Shown: positions 1-9,215 of the stretch, piece after piece
Layout: every line of letters starts with the position of its first letter
How positions within the stretch are numbered: position 1 is the stretch's first letter
Source of the DNA: Paraburkholderia saeva
GTDB lineage: Bacteria > Pseudomonadota > Gammaproteobacteria > Burkholderiales > Burkholderiaceae
DNA length: 64,000 nt
Assembly (NCBI RefSeq): GCF_907164555.1
Contig: NZ_CAJQZC010000005.1
Location: 372,001-436,000, forward strand
Reading direction: 5' to 3'
Position numbers and translations under genes: made by a program
Notes under the pieces: model-generated
What the model saw: the letters and a program-made list of their open reading frames with translations, nothing else
The model's database searches: none
What the model was told of the DNA's origin: nothing

Positions 1-186
1 GGCCTCGCGGCAAGCGAATATGCGTCGCACGGCGGCGCATTTCCGTTGACAGTCGCAGGCGCGGGTGTGATCGGCTCGGTCACCGTGTCGGGTCTGCCGC
101 AGCGCGCGGATCATGAGCTCGTCGTCGAGGCACTGTGCGCCCAGCTCGAACTTGACTACAGCAAACTCGCGCTCGCGAAGGCCTGA
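1..186 (+). CDS. UPF0303 (DUF336, HbpS-like) family protein, C-terminal part
   Basis: Only the last 61 residues are in the window; the reading frame is open from base 1 and ends in TGA. The piece contains SHGGAFPL, then [13 protein letters not shown], then DHELVVEAL. This Gly-rich strand followed by a closing helix is characteristic of the UPF0303/DUF336 fold, whose better-known members bind haem-like or corrinoid ligands. The exact function of UPF0303 proteins is not established. The gene stops 4 nt before the next start, so the two are probably co-transcribed. Confidence 0.75.
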   Translation, partial: GLAASEYASHGGAFPLTVAGAGVIGSVTVSGLPQRADHELVVEALCAQLELDYSKLALAKA

Positions 187-190
187 CCCG

Positions 191-529
191 ATGCGGCTGC
201 CTCCCTACCTGTGGCTCGCCGTCGCAATCGTCGCGGAAGTGATCGCGACTTCCGCGCTGCGTGCCTCCGAAGGCTTCACGCGGTTCGTGCCTTCGGCGGT
301 TGTCATCGCGGGCTACGTCGTGGCGTTCTATTGTCTTTCGATGACGCTCCGGACGATGCCTGTCGGTATCGTCTATGCGATCTGGTCGGGCGTCGGCATC
401 GTGCTGATCACGCTCGTCGCAATCGTGCTCTATCGTCAGGTGCCGGATCTTGCGGCGATCTGCGGGCTTGGACTGATCGTCGCCGGTGTCGTTGTGCTCA
501 ACCTGTTTTCGAAGATGCAGGCGCACTGA
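191..529 (+). CDS. Small multidrug resistance (SMR) family exporter
   Basis: This 112-residue protein has the SMR size and four hydrophobic segments (about residues 6-26, 35-52, 60-80 and 86-105). The conserved membrane glutamate, which binds drug and proton in EmrE, is Glu16 in the motif VAEVIATSAL. The second conserved block, GIVYAIWSGVG, follows at about residue 59. SMR proteins act as inner-membrane antiparallel dimers that export quaternary ammonium compounds, or guanidinium in the Gdx branch, in exchange for protons. I chose the ATG at 191 because the longer frame opening at 113 lies inside the preceding gene and has no SMR character. Substrate cannot be told from sequence alone. Confidence 0.9.
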   Translation: MRLPPYLWLAVAIVAEVIATSALRASEGFTRFVPSAVVIAGYVVAFYCLSMTLRTMPVGIVYAIWSGVGIVLITLVAIVLYRQVPDLAAICGLGLIVAGVVVLNLFSKMQAH

Positions 530-563
530 GTGCGCGCAGTGACCGCGCCAGGATCGCGCGCCG

Positions 564-917
564 TTACTTGCAGCGAATCACCATTGAGCGGTTCTTCACG
601 TTCGCCGAAACGACGTTCGTGACGCCGCCGCCCGCGGTGCCGCCTTCGTCGTTGTCCTTCGAGACGATGTCGTAGCCCGTCGCACCGCACGCCTTGCCGG
701 CCTGCACATAGCACGAGGCCCAGCTGGAGCCGGCATCGGCGCCGCTGCAGTTCACGGCGAAACCGGTCTGGCCGTTCGGCAAGTTGATCAACGATGTCGT
801 GTTCGACGACGCACAGGCGGCGAGGCCCGCGATCAGCACGGCAGCACATGGTACGGCGGCGAAGCGTGCCGCGGCGAAAAGGGCAGACTGGCGCGAGCGC
901 CGCTCGAATAGCTTCAT
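564..917 (-). CDS. Small lipoprotein of unknown function
   Basis: The 117-residue product begins with a basic stretch (KLFERRSR) and a hydrophobic segment ending in the lipobox-like LAAC at about residue 35, so it is probably a lipid-anchored envelope protein. The mature part holds four cysteines (in FAVNCSG, ASCYVQ, KACGAT and the C-terminal IRCK) that could form two disulfides. It ends in a strand-rich VKNRSMVIRCK. The start at 917 is preceded by AAGGACA, a good ribosome binding site; an ATG five codons upstream is less likely. I do not recognise a named family. It is convergent with the SMR gene. Confidence 0.65.
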   Translation of the reverse strand: MKLFERRSRQSALFAAARFAAVPCAAVLIAGLAACASSNTTSLINLPNGQTGFAVNCSGADAGSSWASCYVQAGKACGATGYDIVSKDNDEGGTAGGGVTNVVSANVKNRSMVIRCK

Positions 918-994
918 GGTGTGTCCTTGCAAATGAAAGGCATGTAAACAGGTACGCAGGTTGAGCGCTGGCCGCTCACGCGGCGCGCCTCGCC

Positions 995-1192
995 TCAGGT
1001 GATCTCGGGGTCGATACGAATACCCGCGCTGCTGACGATGCGACGACTTTCAGCGCCGCTTTCGGTTGCCGCGTCTTCCCAGATGCTGATGGCTTTCGGT
1101 ATATCGATGCCGTGACGCCCGGCGTACGCAAACCACTTGCTGGCCGCATCGGGCTCGGGGACTTCCGTGTCGCGCATGAAATATTTTCCCAT
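995..1192 (-). CDS. Small hypothetical protein
   Basis: This is a 65-residue soluble protein starting MGKYFMRDTEVPEPDAASKW. The frame remains open upstream to 1387, but the extension is arginine-rich and low in complexity, typical of a non-coding G+C-rich frame, so the internal ATG at 1192 is preferred. No domain is recognised. The composition (acidic and aromatic residues, no long hydrophobic run) suggests a cytoplasmic protein. Expression is unproven. Confidence 0.4.
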   Translation of the reverse strand: MGKYFMRDTEVPEPDAASKWFAYAGRHGIDIPKAISIWEDAATESGAESRRIVSSAGIRIDPEIT

Positions 1193-1461
1193 ATCGACGA
1201 TTCTCGCTTGCGAATCTGCGCGGACCGGGCGCGTTCTCTTACCGGTTCGACCGCGCCGGCGGCGACAAGTGCGTAGCAATCGTCGTGCTGGCACAGAACT
1301 TATCGCGGCGGAAAATGACAGATACGTGATGCGAGCGCGACGGCTGCACGCCGCGCCGCATTGCAGCAGCGGGTTTGCGCGCAGCACGCATCGTCATGCC
1401 GGACGCACCGTCGACCAGGTGACGACGTGCAACTTACCAGAAGAGGCACGAGGAGGACGAA

Positions 1462-1746
1462 ATGGCAGAACGGGTGAGCGGCCCTTACCGCGGGTACTAC
1501 ATCAGCGCCGCCGCGCGGCTCGTCGCCGCCCACGAGGCGACGCAGCCCACACAGCCGGATCACCGGCATGAGGGCCTTTACGTTGGCACCGTCAGCCTGT
1601 CGCAACGCGGCCCGGACGATCCGCACCGGATCGAAACGCTTGTGGAACTGGGCGCGGAGCACCGGTTTGCCACCGAGACCGATGCGCTCGAACACGTCGA
1701 GAAAGCCGCGCGCGAATACGTCGACCGTCTGTTCGATACCCAGTGA
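1462..1746 (+). CDS. Hypothetical protein, 94 aa
   Basis: A clear ribosome binding site (GAGGAGGA) lies before this ATG. The product is hydrophilic, with GPYRGYYISAAARL near the N-terminus, a strand-like GLYVGTVSLSQRG in the middle and an acidic helix ATETDALEHVEKAAREYVD at the end. The pattern resembles small Burkholderia proteins of unknown function that consist of a short beta meander plus one helix. No enzyme motif, signal peptide or membrane segment is visible. It stands alone between two other small genes. Confidence 0.6.
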   Translation: MAERVSGPYRGYYISAAARLVAAHEATQPTQPDHRHEGLYVGTVSLSQRGPDDPHRIETLVELGAEHRFATETDALEHVEKAAREYVDRLFDTQ

Positions 1747-1916
1747 ACAATGACGGTGCAGGGCAGCGATGCGTGAGCGCGGCATTAAAGGCCCGTTAAA
1801 GGCCGCTAGCTGGACCGCCCATGTGCCGGCGAGTACCATGATGCGCTGCGCACGCCTATCCTCGAAGCAACCGGGGTGCGACGCGGTTCATGCCGGATTT
1901 TCCTGATGAGGTGACC

Positions 1917-2204
1917 ATGGAAATTCGTTTTCTCGCGGAAGCGCCTGCTTATCGCGACTTCAACCTGACCCTCGTGTTTCCCGCGCTTGTGGACGGCGAA
2001 CCGGTGCCGTGCGCAATTTCAGTCGAAGCGCTCGAAGACCATTTCGGCGCGCAATCCCACGACAGTGAAGGATGGCGTCGCGCGTTCGACGCAGGCCGTG
2101 CGCATATCGAACGAGTGGCGCGCGAGCATCTGCGTATCAGCAACGGAACGCCGGTCCTGCTAAAGAGCGGTCACTTTCCACCGGGCAACGTCTCCGACGC
2201 CTGA
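1917..2204 (+). CDS. DUF1488 family protein
   Basis: The 95-residue product has the block LVFPALVDGEPVPCAIS followed by an EALEDHF helix. This matches the arrangement in DUF1488 proteins such as E. coli YrdB (FPALVxG...CAISxExL). The ending ARFAHIERVAREHLR-like helix is also usual for the family. I use the ATG at 1917, preceded by GATGAGGTG, rather than the ATG at 1890, because the extra nine residues fall outside the family. The biological role of DUF1488 is unknown. A short hypothetical gene lies upstream and the epimerase gene converges on it. Confidence 0.7.
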   Translation: MEIRFLAEAPAYRDFNLTLVFPALVDGEPVPCAISVEALEDHFGAQSHDSEGWRRAFDAGRAHIERVAREHLRISNGTPVLLKSGHFPPGNVSDA

Positions 2205-2234
2205 ATAAGGGTTGAGAGGACCGCGCGCCCCATG

Positions 2235-3203
2235 TCAGGCGGCTCGCGCTGCGCTGCGTCGCGCGGCTTCGACCGAGTGCGCGATGCCTTCTTCGTATGA
2301 TGTTTTGCGGACGGGCCCGATGAGCGCGCGCAACGCCGTATCGTCGAGCACGACCGGGTCGGTTACGAGGTAATGCATTTCCACCAGTTCCCGCATTACC
2401 GGATTGAACAGGCCCATCACACGCAGTGTCGGTTTGCCCGCCACGATCAGCTTCGGTGCGCGGCCCGCAAGCGCGTACGCCTTTTCCGCGATTTCACGTT
2501 GCGTGACCGTGCCTGCGCCAGCCAGATGCAGCACGCGGCCATACGCCTGCGGGGTACGCGTCAGGGTTTCGACGACGGGGCCGACGTCCGGCATGAAAAC
2601 GAACTCGTGCGGCACATCGATCGGGCCGATCATCTGCGCGCGTGTGCCGCGTGCGGCGCCTTCGAATACACCGTGCAGAAAACTGCGCTCGATGCCGGGT
2701 CCGTAGAAGTCCGGCAGCCTCAAAACCAGCGTTTCCAGACCGTGATGCCCGTGCGCATCGAGCACGAGGTTTTCCTGCGCGAGACGCATCTTGCCCTTGA
2801 ACGTATGCGGGTTGCGCGGATGCGTTTCCGTGACCGGCATGGTTTGCGCACGCCCGTACGGATACACGGTGCCGATCAGGATCAGCCGCTGCACGCCGGC
2901 TGCAATGAGGCCGTCGAGCGTTTTCTGCATCAGGGGCGGATGGGTCGCGAACTGGTCATAAGGGACGCCGACCAGATACACCGCAGTGTGCAGGCCCGCG
3001 AAAGCCGACTTGACCGATGCCGGGTCCGCCGGATCCCACGTGACGATTTCAGCGTTCGGATCGTTGCCGAAGGCACGCTGCAAGGCGCTTTGCCCGCGAC
3101 CGATCACGCGGTAGGGGCGGCCGGCCGTGCTCAATGCGGCCGCGATGCTTTGCCCGGCCGCCCCAGCCGCGCCGATCAGACCCACTTTCCCTGCAGTTTC
3201 CAT
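2235..3203 (-). CDS. NAD(P)-dependent epimerase/dehydratase-like protein
   Basis: The product has about 322 residues, with a Rossmann fingerprint GLIGAAGAAGQSIAAAL near the N-terminus and later blocks typical of atypical short-chain reductases (LILIGTVYPYG, LVLRLPDFYGPG, VFMPDVGPVVETL, LHLAGAGTVTQREIAE). It is probably a cytosolic oxidoreductase or epimerase of the extended SDR type, substrate unknown. The start METAGKV at 3203 is chosen because the dinucleotide-binding strand follows directly; an ATG seven codons upstream is possible. The gene is divergent from a TetR regulator across a strong palindrome (3264-3308), so it is the likely regulated target. Confidence 0.8.
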   Translation of the reverse strand: METAGKVGLIGAAGAAGQSIAAALSTAGRPYRVIGRGQSALQRAFGNDPNAEIVTWDPADPASVKSAFAGLHTAVYLVGVPYDQFATHPPLMQKTLDGLIAAGVQRLILIGTVYPYGRAQTMPVTETHPRNPHTFKGKMRLAQENLVLDAHGHHGLETLVLRLPDFYGPGIERSFLHGVFEGAARGTRAQMIGPIDVPHEFVFMPDVGPVVETLTRTPQAYGRVLHLAGAGTVTQREIAEKAYALAGRAPKLIVAGKPTLRVMGLFNPVMRELVEMHYLVTDPVVLDDTALRALIGPVRKTSYEEGIAHSVEAARRSAARAA

Positions 3204-3263
3204 ATCGACTCCCGGTTCAGGCACGGCATCGGGAAAACCCTCCCGCCACGCGCATTAACGTTT

Positions 3264-3308
3264 AAATTAAACTGAACAACGTTCAGTAAACAGTGTTCAG
3301 TTTAATTT
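3264..3308. promoter_or_regulatory. Divergent operator: nested inverted repeats for the TetR regulator
   Basis: A perfect 15-bp inverted repeat occupies 3264-3278 (AAATTAAACTGAACA) and 3294-3308 (its reverse complement). A second palindrome is nested inside: ACTGAAC (3271-3277) and GTTCAGT (3281-3287), with a 3-bp spacer; GTTCAGT recurs at 3295-3301. The region is A+T-rich compared with its surroundings and lies between the divergent epimerase and TetR starts. Two TetR dimers side by side is the simplest reading. Confidence 0.75.
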
Positions 3309-3342
3309 GACTTTTCAGTTTGTCAACCCGAAAATGCACTGT

Positions 3343-4080
3343 ATGGGAATCGCCGAACGAAAGAGCCGTCAGAAAGTCGCGCTGCGTGAACGCATCCTCG
3401 ATGCGTCGCGGCGCATTGTGATGCGCGAGGGCTTTGCTGCGCTGTCGATGCGCAAGATTGCCGACGCCATCGAATATTCACCCGCCACGCTGTATCTGCA
3501 TTTCGCAAGCCGCGATGAAATCGCGCGGGCGTTGTGCGCCGAAGGCTATGCGCAGTTGCTGGCAAGCTTCGAGCCGCTCGTACAGATCGCCGACCCCGTC
3601 GAACGTTTGCGGGCGCTCGGGCACGCATATGTCGCGTTTGGCATTGCACATCCGCAGACCTACCGGCTGATCTTCATGGAAGATCCCAGCTATACCGACG
3701 CCGCGCTGGCCGAAGCCGCCGATGCATCGGACGAAGCGGGCGACACATCGTTTCGTCTGATGGTCGATTCGATCGACGAACTCAGGGCGGCCGGGCGGTT
3801 GCCTGCATCCGCGCAAGGGGAGGTGTGGGCTGAGGCATTGTGGGCGACGATGCACGGTGTCGTCGCGTTGAAGTTGACGTGTCCCGTCTTTCCGCGCACG
3901 CCGGTCGACACGCTGATCGACGTCGCGTTCGACGCGTGGTTCGGCTCCGCGCAGCAGGGCACGGGCGCACGTGCGGCAGCGTCAGTGGGCGATCCGCAGG
4001 CGCCCACGCCTGCGGAACCGAAACCGCGTACGAAGCGCACACGCCGGCCGGCCGCGAAACCGGAATCGCCTCTCGCGTGA
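3343..4080 (+). CDS. TetR/AcrR family transcriptional regulator
   Basis: The 245-residue protein opens with a basic segment and a TetR helix-turn-helix: LRERILDASRRIVMREG, then LSMRKIADAIEYSPATLYLHF (residues about 18-60). The rest is helical, with a ligand domain of the WHG type (YRLIFMEDPSY, WATMHGVVALKL). A proline/lysine-rich tail follows (TPAEPKPRTKRTRRPAAK), which may be an unstructured DNA-contacting extension. The ATG at 3343 is favoured over 3307 and 3334, because those would put the start within the operator half-site. It probably represses itself and the divergent epimerase gene; the inducer is unknown. Confidence 0.88.
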   Translation: MGIAERKSRQKVALRERILDASRRIVMREGFAALSMRKIADAIEYSPATLYLHFASRDEIARALCAEGYAQLLASFEPLVQIADPVERLRALGHAYVAFGIAHPQTYRLIFMEDPSYTDAALAEAADASDEAGDTSFRLMVDSIDELRAAGRLPASAQGEVWAEALWATMHGVVALKLTCPVFPRTPVDTLIDVAFDAWFGSAQQGTGARAAASVGDPQAPTPAEPKPRTKRTRRPAAKPESPLA

Positions 4081-4119
4081 TACCGTTCAGGTCCCGATTC
4101 ATTCAACTTTTCGCAGCCC

Positions 4120-5250
4120 ATGTCCATCACCGCAACACCCGCGACGAGCGACGAGATCGTCACCTATGTCGCGAATCATATTGGTTTCATTGAACTCGAG
4201 CGCCCGAAGGCGCTGAATGCGCTCTCCACCGGCATGATTCGAGCGATGCGCGCCGCGCTCGAAAGCTGGCGTGAAGATCCCGACGTGCTCGCGGTCGTCA
4301 TCCGCAGCCAGCATGCACGGGCGTTCTGCGCGGGCGGCGATATCCGCTTCCTGTACGAATCTGCGCAACGCGGCGCACGCGATGCGCTGGATACGTTTTT
4401 CACCGAAGAGTACGCGCTCAATCACGCGATCTTCACGTATCCGAAGCCGTATATCGCGCTGATGAACGGTGTCGTGATGGGCGGCGGCATGGGCATTTCG
4501 CAGGGCGCCCATCGCACGCATGGTCTGCGGGTCATCACCGGTTCGACGCGCATGGCCATGCCGGAAACGCGCATCGGACTCTTTCCGGACGTCGGCGTGG
4601 GCTGGTTTCTCGCGCGCACGCCGGGCGCTCTTGGGCGTTATCTGGCGATCACAGGCGAGACGATTGGCCCCGCTGATGCGCTCTATGCCGGCCTCGCCGA
4701 TGTCTGCATCGAAGATGACGCGCTGCCTGCACTGATCGATACGCTGAAGAGCGAATCGTTCGAGTTCGGCGCTGACGTCGTGGCGTGCGTCGCGCGTGAA
4801 GCGGAGAAATGCAAGGTCGTGCTGCGGCCGGACGCCTCGCCGCTTGCGCAGGTGCGTCCATTGATCGACCGGCATTTTGCGAAACCTGATGTCGGCCAGA
4901 TTTTGAAGTCGCTGGACACCGAAGCGGAATGCGAGGCAGCCGAATGGGCCGAGCAGATCACGGCCGTCCTGCGCGAACGCTCGCCGCTCTCGATGGCGAT
5001 TTCACTCGAAGTGGTGACGCGCGCGGAGGGATCGATGGCGGAGTGTCTGCGTCGCGATCTCGATCTGACGCGTTCGTGCTTCGCTCAAGGTGACGTGATC
5101 GAAGGCATCCGCGCACGCATCATCGACAAGGACAACCGTCCGGCCTGGCGCTTCGCGCAGATTGAAGACGTGCCGGCCCAGGCGGTCGAGGAGATGTTCG
5201 AGAGCCCGTGGCCGGCGGATGAGCATCCGCTGCGCGACCTGCAGGGCTAG
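4120..5250 (+). CDS. 3-hydroxyisobutyryl-CoA hydrolase-like enoyl-CoA hydratase/isomerase family protein
   Basis: At 376 residues this is longer than ordinary enoyl-CoA hydratases (about 260) and fits the HIBCH branch. Crotonase features are clear: ELERPKALNALS, then AFCAGGDIRFLYE (oxyanion-hole strand), NGVVMGGGMGISQGAH, and MPETRIGLFPDVGVGWFL, where the Glu and Asp are the catalytic acids of HIBCH. The enzyme removes CoA from 3-hydroxyisobutyryl-CoA in valine breakdown. The closing EECLRRDLDLTRSCF-like block is also HIBCH-like. It follows the TetR gene by 39 nt on the same strand, so shared transcription is possible, but no other valine-pathway gene is adjacent. Confidence 0.87.
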   Translation: MSITATPATSDEIVTYVANHIGFIELERPKALNALSTGMIRAMRAALESWREDPDVLAVVIRSQHARAFCAGGDIRFLYESAQRGARDALDTFFTEEYALNHAIFTYPKPYIALMNGVVMGGGMGISQGAHRTHGLRVITGSTRMAMPETRIGLFPDVGVGWFLARTPGALGRYLAITGETIGPADALYAGLADVCIEDDALPALIDTLKSESFEFGADVVACVAREAEKCKVVLRPDASPLAQVRPLIDRHFAKPDVGQILKSLDTEAECEAAEWAEQITAVLRERSPLSMAISLEVVTRAEGSMAECLRRDLDLTRSCFAQGDVIEGIRARIIDKDNRPAWRFAQIEDVPAQAVEEMFESPWPADEHPLRDLQG

Positions 5251-5358
5251 CCAGCGTCAGGAGAAACCGGGCCGCAATGGCCCGGATCAGCGGTTCAACC
5301 TGCGGCGAGCGGTACGGTGAGCGATCTGACCGGGCGCCGCGGGCCCCAGCGATAACGC

Positions 5359-5784
5359 CTACTCCTCTTCGTGCGACGCCATGAAGGCTCGCATAAAAAC
5401 CAGCGCACCCCAGCCCCACATCGCATTGGCTGCAAAGCCGACTGAGAGCCGCGGCAGCATGTTGCCGCTCGGCCAGATGCCACGCAGCGGGTCGACGACG
5501 AAAACGCCCGCCGCCGTCAGCACGATGCCGCCGAACACGAACGCCTGAACCCACGGGGCGATCCGCTCGGGCGAGACACGCAGCAGCCACGCCATCAGTA
5601 CCGCCCAGAACGCGCTCCAGATTGCATTCGCGATGAACACGGGCAAGCCCAGCGGCAGGAACGGGTCGGTCGAGAAGCCGCTCGCGTCGATCAGCCCGGC
5701 AGCGTGCAGCAACGCAAGCGTCGATTCATGAAAGAACAGGGAAGCCAGAAAGCCGGACACGAATGGCAGGATGATCTTTTGCAT
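5359..5784 (-). CDS. Hypothetical inner-membrane protein, about four segments
   Basis: The product (141 residues from the ATG at 5784) has four hydrophobic segments: PFVSGFLASLFFHESTLALL, VFIANAIWSAFWAVLMAWLL, VFGGIVLTAAGVFVV and FAANAMWGWGALVFMRAF. The C-terminus is acidic (SHEEE). No transporter motif or named family is recognised. Two upstream in-frame ATGs (5820, 5877) exist; I prefer 5784 because the first membrane segment then starts at residue 4, as usual for such proteins. It converges on the HIBCH gene. Confidence 0.6.
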   Translation of the reverse strand: MQKIILPFVSGFLASLFFHESTLALLHAAGLIDASGFSTDPFLPLGLPVFIANAIWSAFWAVLMAWLLRVSPERIAPWVQAFVFGGIVLTAAGVFVVDPLRGIWPSGNMLPRLSVGFAANAMWGWGALVFMRAFMASHEEE

Positions 5785-6167
5785 GCGGTGCACCGCCAGG
5801 GGCACATCGACGCGCGTCATCGCGCCGGGCCGGGTTATCGGAAAACGTGCGTCATTATATAGACCGCGAGCGGCCACGCCTTCGCCGCGCCCGTATGTTA
5901 AAGCGTCGGGCTAATCACGAAAGTGGAAAACCTAAGCTCAAATAAATCGTTCAAAAGCTTCAGGCCCATCCATAGACTGTTTCTCCATGCAGACGCGATA
6001 GCCGTCTCCCTTCTGGCGCACGCAGGTTTGCGTCGCGCGCTCCTCGATGATGCCGCTGGATCGCCGTGTGTCATGAACGGCGAGGCGGGGTATTGCGTGC
6101 GGCGTGTGCGGCGCGTGTATGAGCCCGGCCGGATCGATTTCGTTTCGAATAAAAGCAGGAGTAGCCC
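5785..6167. other. Intergenic region upstream of ssuD
   Basis: No convincing gene is seen here. The part from about 5905 to 5960 is A+T-richer than its surroundings (AAATAAATCGTTCAAAAGC) and probably holds the ssuD promoter and activator sites. The small open frames in it look like random frames. A ribosome binding site AGCAGGAGT lies just before ssuD. Confidence 0.5.
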
Positions 6168-7325
6168 ATGAATGTGTTCTGGTTCATCCCGACTCACGGC
6201 GACAGTCGCTACCTCGGTACATCCGAAGGCGCGCGCGCGGCGAGTTACGACTATTTCCAGCAGATCGCCGTCGCAGCCGATACGCTCGGCTACGAGGGCG
6301 TGCTGCTGCCTACCGGCCGTTCGTGCGAAGACGCCTGGGTGGTCGCTTCGAGCCTGATTCCCGTTACGAAGCGTCTGAAGTTTCTCGTCGCGATCCGTCC
6401 TGGCATCGTGTCGCCTGGTTTGTCGGCGCGCATGGCCGCAACGTTCGACCGCCTGTCGAACGGGCGTCTCCTGATCAACGTCGTGACGGGCGGCGATGCG
6501 GCGGAACTCGAAGGCGATGGTCTTTTCGTCGATCACGATACGCGCTACGAAATCACCGACGAATTCCTGCGCATCTGGCGCGCGCAGTTGAGCGCTTCGC
6601 ACACGAACGATTCGATCGATTTCATCGGCAGGCATCTCACGTCGAAGGGCGGCAAGACGTTGTATCCGCCCGTGCAGGACCCGCACCCGCCGTTATGGTT
6701 CGGAGGTTCTTCGCCGGCTGCACATGCACTCGCGGGCGAGCACATCGACACCTATCTGACGTGGGGCGAACCGCCCGAGGCCGTCGCGCAGAAAATCGCC
6801 GACATCCGCGCCCGGGCCGCGACGCATGGTCGCGAGATCAGGTTCGGCATCCGCCTGCACGTGATCGTGCGGGAAACCGAGGAAGAAGCGTGGGCCGCCG
6901 CCGACACGCTGATCAGCCGGCTCGATGACGATACGGTTGCGCGCGCACAGGCATCGTTTTCGAAGATGGATTCCGAAGGCCAGCGACGCATGGCTGCGCT
7001 GCATGGCGGCAAACGCGGCAACCGCCAGGCACTCGAGGTGTATCCGAACCTGTGGGCCGGCGTCGGCCTTGTACGTGGCGGCGCAGGCACCGCGCTCGTC
7101 GGCAATCCGCAGCAGGTTGCCGCGCGCATGCAGGAGTATGCGGACCTCGGCATCGAGACGTTCATTCTGTCCGGCTATCCGCATCTCGAGGAGTCTTATC
7201 GCTTCGCCGAACTTGTGTTTCCGCTGCTGCCGGGACGTCTGAAACAGCGCGCGAGCGGTCCGCTGTCGGGACCGTTCGGCGAGATTGTCGGCAATAACTA
7301 TCTGCCGAAAGCCGCGCAAAGTTGA
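6168..7325 (+). CDS. ssuD: FMNH2-dependent alkanesulfonate monooxygenase
   Basis: The 385-residue protein is a bacterial luciferase-like flavin monooxygenase and starts with the family hallmark [17 protein letters not shown]. Other SsuD blocks follow: [16 protein letters not shown] (about residues 46-61), [36 protein letters not shown], and the C-terminal [19 protein letters not shown]. SsuD uses reduced FMN and oxygen to cleave alkanesulfonates to aldehyde and sulfite, supplying sulfur in the cytoplasm. It heads an operon with ssuC, ssuB and ssuF. The usual partner reductase SsuE and binding protein SsuA are not next to it here. Confidence 0.95.
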   Translation: MNVFWFIPTHGDSRYLGTSEGARAASYDYFQQIAVAADTLGYEGVLLPTGRSCEDAWVVASSLIPVTKRLKFLVAIRPGIVSPGLSARMAATFDRLSNGRLLINVVTGGDAAELEGDGLFVDHDTRYEITDEFLRIWRAQLSASHTNDSIDFIGRHLTSKGGKTLYPPVQDPHPPLWFGGSSPAAHALAGEHIDTYLTWGEPPEAVAQKIADIRARAATHGREIRFGIRLHVIVRETEEEAWAAADTLISRLDDDTVARAQASFSKMDSEGQRRMAALHGGKRGNRQALEVYPNLWAGVGLVRGGAGTALVGNPQQVAARMQEYADLGIETFILSGYPHLEESYRFAELVFPLLPGRLKQRASGPLSGPFGEIVGNNYLPKAAQS

Positions 7326-7396
7326 CCCGGGTGTCCGTGTGCGTGATGCCTTGAAAGTATCAGCCCGCAACGCCCCGAAACAGGGAGAACGCCATC

Positions 7397-8203
7397 ATGG
7401 CTGAATCGCGTATCGAAACAGGACGCCTGCGACGGTTCTCCGCGCAGATCGCGCCCTGGATCGCGCCACTGCTGATCCTGCTCGCGTGGGAAGCGGCCGC
7501 GCGAAGCGGCGTGCTGTCGGCGCGCGTGCTGCCCGAACCGCTCGCGGTGGTGAAGGCCGCGTGGGCGCTGATCCGCTCCGGCGAAATGTGGGCCAATGTG
7601 AAAGTGAGCGCGTGGCGTGCGATGTCGGGGCTGATTGTCGGCGGCGGCATCGGCCTCGTGCTCGGTCTCGCAACGGGACTCTTCAAATCTGCCGAAGTCG
7701 TGCTCGATTCGACTGTGCAGATGATCCGCAACATCCCGGCACTTGCGATGATTCCGCTTGTGATCCTGTGGTTCGGCATCGAAGAAGAGGCCAAGGTTTT
7801 TCTGGTCGCGCTCGGCGTGTTCTTTCCGATTTACGTGAACACGTATCACGGCATCCGCTCGGTTGACGCGAACCTGATCGAGATGGCGCGCAGCTATGGC
7901 GTGAAGGGTTTTGCGCTGTACCGGCATGTCATTTTGCCGGGGGCGTTACCGTCCATTCTGGTCGGCGTACGGTTCGCGTTCGGGCTCATGTGGGTCACGC
8001 TGATCGTCGCTGAAACGATCTCCGCGCAATCGGGCATCGGCTACATGACGATGAACGCCCGCGAGTTCCTGCAGACCGATGTCGTGGTGGTCGGCATTCT
8101 GCTGTATGCCGCGCTCGGCAAGCTTGCCGACGTGTTCGCAAAGCGCATCGAACACGTCGCGCTGCGCTGGCACCCGGCGTATCAACGAGGAGCGAAAGCA
8201 TGA
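7397..8203 (+). CDS. ssuC: Aliphatic sulfonate ABC transporter permease
   Basis: This 268-residue inner-membrane protein carries the binding-protein-dependent permease signature (EAA loop) in [23 protein letters not shown], here split as [13 protein letters not shown] and ILPGALPSI, between hydrophobic segments. It forms the channel of the sulfonate importer that feeds SsuD. It lies 71 nt after ssuD and its stop overlaps the ssuB start by 4 nt (ATGA), showing translational coupling. The order and the family agree with ssuC rather than the taurine permease tauC, which would pair with tauD. Confidence 0.93.
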   Translation: MAESRIETGRLRRFSAQIAPWIAPLLILLAWEAAARSGVLSARVLPEPLAVVKAAWALIRSGEMWANVKVSAWRAMSGLIVGGGIGLVLGLATGLFKSAEVVLDSTVQMIRNIPALAMIPLVILWFGIEEEAKVFLVALGVFFPIYVNTYHGIRSVDANLIEMARSYGVKGFALYRHVILPGALPSILVGVRFAFGLMWVTLIVAETISAQSGIGYMTMNAREFLQTDVVVVGILLYAALGKLADVFAKRIEHVALRWHPAYQRGAKA

Positions 8204-9168
8204 GCGCCACGCTTTTTTCCGCATCGTATGCCGGTGTTTCGGGCCTTGATCTTGAAGCCGAGCTCCGGGAGACCCGTACGACCGATCGCGATGCGGCCGG
8301 TCCCGACGTTGCCCGCGTTGGCGGCGAAGTCCATCGCGCGGAAACACCGGTCGCGCTTCTACGCGAAACGTCGCGTGCGGCTGATTACGCGGTCGAGTTG
8401 CAAGCCGTGGGGAAACACTATGGCGAGCGGATCGTGTTGTCGGATTTCAGTCTTTCGATCGAGCGGGGCAGTTTCGTCGCGATCGTGGGTCGAAGTGGAT
8501 GCGGGAAGTCGACGCTGTTGCGCCTTGTCGCCGAACTCGAAGCGCCCAGCGCCGGCGTGCTGAAAAAACACGACGCCGACGGCGCGCCGCTCGACACGCG
8601 GATCATGTTTCAGGACGCGCGTCTGTTGCCGTGGAAGACCGTGTTGCAGAACGTGATGCTGGGCGTGAGTCGCGGTGCCCGCGACGACGCGCGCGCGGTG
8701 CTCGCCGAAGTCGGTCTCGCCGGCCGCGCGAACGACTGGCCCGCGCAACTTTCTGGCGGCCAGCGTCAGCGTGTCGCGCTGGCGCGTGCGCTGGTGCACC
8801 GTCCGCAACTGCTGCTGCTCGACGAGCCGCTCGGCGCGCTCGACGCGCTCACGCGCATCGAGATGCACGCGCTGATCGAGCGCCTGTGGCGGGAGCACCG
8901 CTTCACCGCGCTGCTCGTGACTCACGATGTGCACGAAGCTGTCGCGCTCGGCGACCGCATCCTGCTGATTGAAGAAGGGCGCATCGCGCTCGATCAGCCT
9001 GTGCCACTCGCGCGTCCGCGTGCGCGTGCGTCGTCGACGTTCGCCGCGCTGGAGGAGCATGTGTTGCAGCGTGTGCTGAAGAGCACGCCGGGCGACAGTG
9101 CGCCGCTGGTTCATCCGTTTAGCGATGTGCGTTCCGCACGGCCTGCGGATGTTCGCTGGGCCATTTGA
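8200..9168 (+). CDS. ssuB: Aliphatic sulfonate ABC transporter ATP-binding protein with N-terminal extension
   Basis: All ABC ATPase motifs are present: Walker [10 protein letters not shown] (about 97-105), Q-loop [10 protein letters not shown], signature LSGGQ (184-188), Walker [11 protein letters not shown] (about 204-213) and the H-loop VTHD. The ATPase core begins near residue 64. The first 60 or so residues form an extra acidic, poorly conserved-looking leader, so the protein (322 aa) is longer than the roughly 255-aa E. coli SsuB. The ATGA overlap with ssuC fixes the long start. It energises sulfonate uptake at the inner face of the membrane. Confidence 0.93.
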   Translation: MSATLFSASYAGVSGLDLEAELRETRTTDRDAAGPDVARVGGEVHRAETPVALLRETSRAADYAVELQAVGKHYGERIVLSDFSLSIERGSFVAIVGRSGCGKSTLLRLVAELEAPSAGVLKKHDADGAPLDTRIMFQDARLLPWKTVLQNVMLGVSRGARDDARAVLAEVGLAGRANDWPAQLSGGQRQRVALARALVHRPQLLLLDEPLGALDALTRIEMHALIERLWREHRFTALLVTHDVHEAVALGDRILLIEEGRIALDQPVPLARPRARASSTFAALEEHVLQRVLKSTPGDSAPLVHPFSDVRSARPADVRWAI

Positions 9169-9215
9169 CATCGCATGCGTAACCATTTCCTGTCGTTCCA
9201 CTGGAGTCAATCGAT

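Noticed and set aside
5923..6171. 82-codon frame upstream of ssuD
   Set aside because: No ribosome binding site or domain, and it covers the likely ssuD promoter.
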